Under the pieces are notes generated by a model. That model worked only from the letters and a program-made list of their open reading frames with translations. It searched no databases and was not told the origin of the DNA. Shown one piece after another: positions 4,993-7,615 of a stretch of DNA of 7,615 nt. The stretch is from Candidatus Aminicenantota bacterium (GTDB taxonomy: Bacteria; Acidobacteriota; Aminicenantia; Aminicenantales; UBA8522), in the NCBI GenBank assembly GCA_016934895.1, contig JAFGRZ010000037.1, positions 1-7,615 on the forward strand, read 5' to 3'. The stretch's first letter is position 1; every line of letters begins with the position of its first letter. A program made the position numbers and the translations under genes.

Positions 4993-7362
4993 ATGAAATT
5001 CATCAGAAACGGGTTTCTGGCCATATGCTTCTTGATCCAGGGGTTTGGGCTGGCCGCCCAAAACCCCATTATCGGGGAATCTGAGAAGCTCTACGCGCTG
5101 GCCGAGGGAAACGACGAGGTCCTCGGATTGGCCTGGGATGAGATGTCCGGCGAGGCTCCCCGGCTTTTCGTCCTGGACGCCTCCAGAAAAATCTTTGTCT
5201 ACGCGCCGGCTGCGGATCTTCCGGGCGGAAAGGACGAGTTGAACCTCGTCCGGGTCCTGGAGCTTCCGACGACGGACAAGGGCCGGCCCATCGCCCAACC
5301 CAGGGGCCTGGCCTACACCCGGGAAGGGGGCAAAGGGATCCTCTATTTTCTCAATTGGGCGAAGGCGGAAGGCGGCCCGATTTCCGAACTCTGGCGCTAC
5401 GGTTTCGAGGACGCGTCCATCTCCGTCATCAATCTCTCTCTCTATCCTTACCGGATCGGAGAGAGGGAAATTCTGGACGTGGGCTATGACAACGGCAAAA
5501 TCCTGGTGAGCTTCGATGCCTCGGGCTACAAGGACGAAAACCTCAGGGCCTTGCGGGGGATCATCCGGCTGCAATGGGACCTCTCCTCGGAAGGCCACCT
5601 GGAATTCATCAAGCACCTGCCCGATTCGGGTATCGAGCCCTCCCGGGGGCTGGCCTTCATGAACTTCGAGGGAGCCAAGTATCTTTGGAGCACGGTGGGA
5701 GAAACGCATATCTACTGCGCGGACGCGGAGACCGGCCGGGGTTTGTTTCACTTCGCCCGGCCCGTTTCCCTGGAAGGTGCTACCCCCACGCTCGGGCTGG
5801 CCTTCGGCCGGCAGTCTCTTTGGGTACCGGAGGGAACGGACGGCCCCGACCGCGTTCACCGGGTCAACGTGACCAGGAATCTTGACGCCGCGAACGTGGG
5901 ACCGCGGATGCTCCGCCACCTTATCATGTCGATCCGGACCGATCCGGAAGGCGCGGCCGCTCAGGCGGGGAACGTCTATCATTACTATTCCCGGCCTTAT
6001 GACGCGGGGCCGATGCCGAACCAGGGGATCTGGCCGGAGACGGAAACCTTCAGTGACACCTCCGAGCCGCCGGCCGGCGAGCTCAAGAAGCTCGCCACCG
6101 ATCCCGCGGGCGATGCCTCCGCCCGGCAGCACATGGCTCTCGTCGAATACCCCGACGGTCCGGCCCGCTCGTATTCGTCCCGGTACGAGATCGATATCTG
6201 GACGAATCCTTACCGCAAGTACGTCTACCCCCATCGGGTCAACCGGGACACGCGTTCCCTCAAAGGGACCGACTACCTGGCCGACGATCCGGTTCTGTTC
6301 AACCTCACCGACACCAAAACCTATGATGCCTTCTTGAAGAAAGTCCGTGAGCACATCGCCGCCAAGTACGGCGTTCCGGCCGACATGGACAATCCCTATT
6401 GGGCGGCCCGGAATATCGTTGAATTCATCCAGGACAGCTATTACTATCCCAGCCGCCCGAAAAGAAAACCCGCCGCCGTGGATTACGACAGAAACCACAC
6501 CGACGCCAATCCGGGCAACCTGAAGATCGAGCTGTCCTTGAAGCCCTACGATAAAACCCAGATCATCGCCTGTTCGGGGACGAGCGTCATGGTCGCCGGC
6601 GCGATGCGCTATCTTGGGATGGAGACGCGATGGCTGGGCACCGGAACGGAACAGCCTCCGGCCCAATGGGATCCCAACGGGAACGGGCTGCTCGAAGAAG
6701 GGGAGATCGCCTCCTGCAGCAACGGGCATCGCTACGACCAGGTCTGGCTGGGAAGTCATTACGGCTGGATTTGCTTTGATGCCACGCCCACCCGGCCCGA
6801 TTCCGATGATTTCGACCCGCCGCCTCCGCTTCAGACGCAGTGGCGCTATATGAACCGGACGGCCGCCGGCCATCTCAAGGACAAGAGGATCGTTTTCAAC
6901 GTCGGGTCCGCGGTCATCATGCCCCTCTTCAGGGATTTTGAGTATGATGAAAAACTGGCCGTCGACAATGACTGCGGCGGTGATCAGAGGTATAACCTTC
7001 AGGGGCGCTTCGACAAGCCGGAGCTGTGGAAGCTGGCCGGGCATGACATCTCGGTCACCAACCTCTGTTTCATCAAGAATGTCGCGGTGACCGGTCCGGC
7101 TGAGGCCTCGCAAGTGTCCTGGACCTGCACGGGTCAATGGGATAAGGATCCCCGGGCGACGCTGACCATCGCTCTCCAGAGGCTCGACCCCGAGACGAAG
7201 AAACCCGAAGACGCGGCCGTTCTTCTGAGCCAGATTCCTTACACGGCAGGCGAGGCCCGCGTGGATCTTTCTCCGTACCACGGGGCGTCCTTCCGGGTCC
7301 TCGTCCATAAGGACGGAGATTCCGAGACGGGGGGACTTTCCGAATGGTTTGAGCTCCGTTGA
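4993..7362 (+). CDS. Secreted beta-propeller-like / transglutaminase-like fusion protein with EF-hand-like loop
   Basis: The 789-residue product begins with a signal peptide (hydrophobic 7-21, likely cleavage near LAA at 20-22). Residues about 35-300 contain recurring strand motifs such as VLGLAWDE, PRGLAYTR, SRGLAFMNF and TLGLAFG, spaced like blades of a beta-propeller. A linker with WTNPY follows. Residues about 440-605 are a transglutaminase-like domain: C527 in IIACSGTSVMVAGAMRYLGM, H579 in NGHRYDQVWLG and D596 in GWICFDATP form the expected Cys-His-Asp triad. Between Cys and His lies DPNGNGLLEEGE (560-571), a good match to a 12-residue EF-hand calcium loop. About 690-789 is a strand-rich, possibly fibronectin-III-like tail. 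The fold includes peptidases, amidases and cross-linking enzymes, so the reaction cannot be named. A 147-bp gap with promoter-like elements precedes the gene, so it may have its own control; 41 bp separate it from the GH3-like lipoprotein gene. An almost coextensive open frame on the other strand is a codon-bias shadow. Confidence 0.8.
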   Translation: MKFIRNGFLAICFLIQGFGLAAQNPIIGESEKLYALAEGNDEVLGLAWDEMSGEAPRLFVLDASRKIFVYAPAADLPGGKDELNLVRVLELPTTDKGRPIAQPRGLAYTREGGKGILYFLNWAKAEGGPISELWRYGFEDASISVINLSLYPYRIGEREILDVGYDNGKILVSFDASGYKDENLRALRGIIRLQWDLSSEGHLEFIKHLPDSGIEPSRGLAFMNFEGAKYLWSTVGETHIYCADAETGRGLFHFARPVSLEGATPTLGLAFGRQSLWVPEGTDGPDRVHRVNVTRNLDAANVGPRMLRHLIMSIRTDPEGAAAQAGNVYHYYSRPYDAGPMPNQGIWPETETFSDTSEPPAGELKKLATDPAGDASARQHMALVEYPDGPARSYSSRYEIDIWTNPYRKYVYPHRVNRDTRSLKGTDYLADDPVLFNLTDTKTYDAFLKKVREHIAAKYGVPADMDNPYWAARNIVEFIQDSYYYPSRPKRKPAAVDYDRNHTDANPGNLKIELSLKPYDKTQIIACSGTSVMVAGAMRYLGMETRWLGTGTEQPPAQWDPNGNGLLEEGEIASCSNGHRYDQVWLGSHYGWICFDATPTRPDSDDFDPPPPLQTQWRYMNRTAAGHLKDKRIVFNVGSAVIMPLFRDFEYDEKLAVDNDCGGDQRYNLQGRFDKPELWKLAGHDISVTNLCFIKNVAVTGPAEASQVSWTCTGQWDKDPRATLTIALQRLDPETKKPEDAAVLLSQIPYTAGEARVDLSPYHGASFRVLVHKDGDSETGGLSEWFELR

Positions 7363-7381
7363 TATCCGGACTTCGGAGATC
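7361..7381 (+). other. Imperfect hairpin in the gap before the GH3-like gene
   Basis: GATATCCG (7361-7368) can pair with CGGAGATC (7374-7381) around a GACTT loop, giving an 8-bp stem with one A-G mismatch. It overlaps the stop codon of the upstream gene. No T-run follows, so it is not an intrinsic terminator. It might mark an RNA processing or stabilising element between the two genes, or be chance. Confidence 0.25.
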
Positions 7382-7390
7382 TAACAAGAC

Positions 7391-7396
7391 AGGAGA
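7391..7396 (+). promoter_or_regulatory. Ribosome-binding site of the GH3-like lipoprotein gene
   Basis: AGGAGA lies 7 nt before the ATG at 7404 and fixes that start. Confidence 0.75.
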
Positions 7397-7403
7397 AACA
7401 GAA

Positions 7404-7615
7404 ATGAGCAAGGAAACAGCCATATGGTGCCTTGGGCTGCTGGTTTTCGGATTGGCCTTTATAGCGTGCGGTCGCGAGGCGAATGAAACCGCCGTTTCCG
7501 CTCCCATGGCCCTGACGGCGAGTCATGAGGAAGCCGAAGCCTGGGCCGAAAAAACTCTGGCCTCCCTTTCTCTCCAAGACAAGGCCGGCCAGATGATATG
7601 CGAGCAGATTCGGGG
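7404..7615 (+). CDS. Lipoprotein with N-terminus of a GH3-family glycoside hydrolase (3' end outside window)
   Basis: Seventy complete codons are visible before the window ends. Residues 6-21 are hydrophobic and lead into FIAC (19-22), so C22 is the likely lipidated residue; Phe at the -3 position is less usual than Leu, but the site is otherwise sound. The mature protein starts CGREANET. Residues 43-70 include WAEKTLASLSLQDKAGQMI, which closely resembles the opening of GH3 catalytic domains (helix, then a Leu-rich turn and the K-x-G-Q-M/L motif). Family members are exo-acting beta-glucosidases, N-acetylglucosaminidases, xylosidases or arabinofuranosidases, with a catalytic Asp far beyond this fragment. 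Membrane anchoring suggests it acts on oligosaccharides at the cell envelope. It lies 41 bp after the transglutaminase-like gene and probably shares its transcript. Subfamily and substrate cannot be decided from this fragment. Confidence 0.65.
   Translation, partial: MSKETAIWCLGLLVFGLAFIACGREANETAVSAPMALTASHEEAEAWAEKTLASLSLQDKAGQMICEQIR

Noticed and set aside
6670..6705. Dockerin module
   Set aside because: Only one calcium-loop motif is present, and it lies inside the transglutaminase-like domain; dockerins carry two such loops, normally at a terminus.
4930..7308. A 792-codon open frame on the minus strand, almost coextensive with the transglutaminase-like gene
   Set aside because: Its product is rich in Gly, Arg, Pro and Asp with no signal peptide or recognisable motif, while the plus strand has clear domains and a good ribosome-binding site. 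Long antisense frames are expected in GC-rich genes with strong third-position bias.
1..7615. Defence system, mobile element, CRISPR array or RNA gene
   Set aside because: I saw no nuclease, transposase or integrase motifs, no regularly spaced repeats, and no tRNA- or rRNA-like sequence. Every long gene has the features of a secreted or envelope protein.

Overview
The window is one strand of densely packed, GC-rich genes, all reading left to right: two partial genes at the edges and three complete ones between them. Every gene with a visible N-terminus has a signal peptide or lipoprotein signal. Purine-rich Shine-Dalgarno sequences precede most starts. The picture fits a Gram-negative-type heterotroph that breaks down complex glycans outside the cytoplasm. 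Gene styles resemble Acidobacteriota, Candidatus Aminicenantes or Planctomycetota, but this is an impression from family content and composition; the window has no phylogenetic marker to settle it.

Layout. (1) Bases 1-993: the C-terminal half of a CehA/McbA-type (DUF3604-like, PHP superfamily) metallohydrolase with a NEW3-like beta-sandwich tail; its catalytic N-terminus is not here. (2) 1054-2643: a secreted GH172 (DUF2961) glycosidase with both expected catalytic glutamates and an extra C-terminal beta-sandwich. (3) 2668-4845: a 725-residue secreted protein with an N-terminal beta-rich region and a helical, six-hairpin-glycosidase-like region that I cannot place in a family; its signal peptide looks like a lipoprotein signal whose cysteine has become tryptophan. 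(4) 4846-4992: the only sizeable gap (147 bp), with two candidate promoters, a tandem 13-bp repeat and an AT-rich inverted repeat. (5) 4993-7362: a 789-residue secreted protein joining a beta-propeller-like region to a transglutaminase-like cysteine domain that carries an EF-hand-like loop. (6) 7404-7615: the start of a lipoprotein whose mature N-terminus resembles glycoside hydrolase family 3.

How they may work together. Known GH172 enzymes act on alpha-D-fructofuranosides or alpha-D-arabinofuranosides, and GH3 enzymes are exo-acting glycosidases. With a third probable alpha/alpha-barrel enzyme, the set looks like a small extracellular or periplasmic glycan-degradation operon. The role of the transglutaminase-like protein and the PHP-family protein is unclear; a glycoconjugate with a peptide part is one possible substrate. 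No transporter, regulator, SusC/SusD pair, RNA gene, mobile element or CRISPR array is visible. The best leads are the unclassified protein at 2668-4845, the propeller-transglutaminase fusion, and the repeat-containing gap between them.
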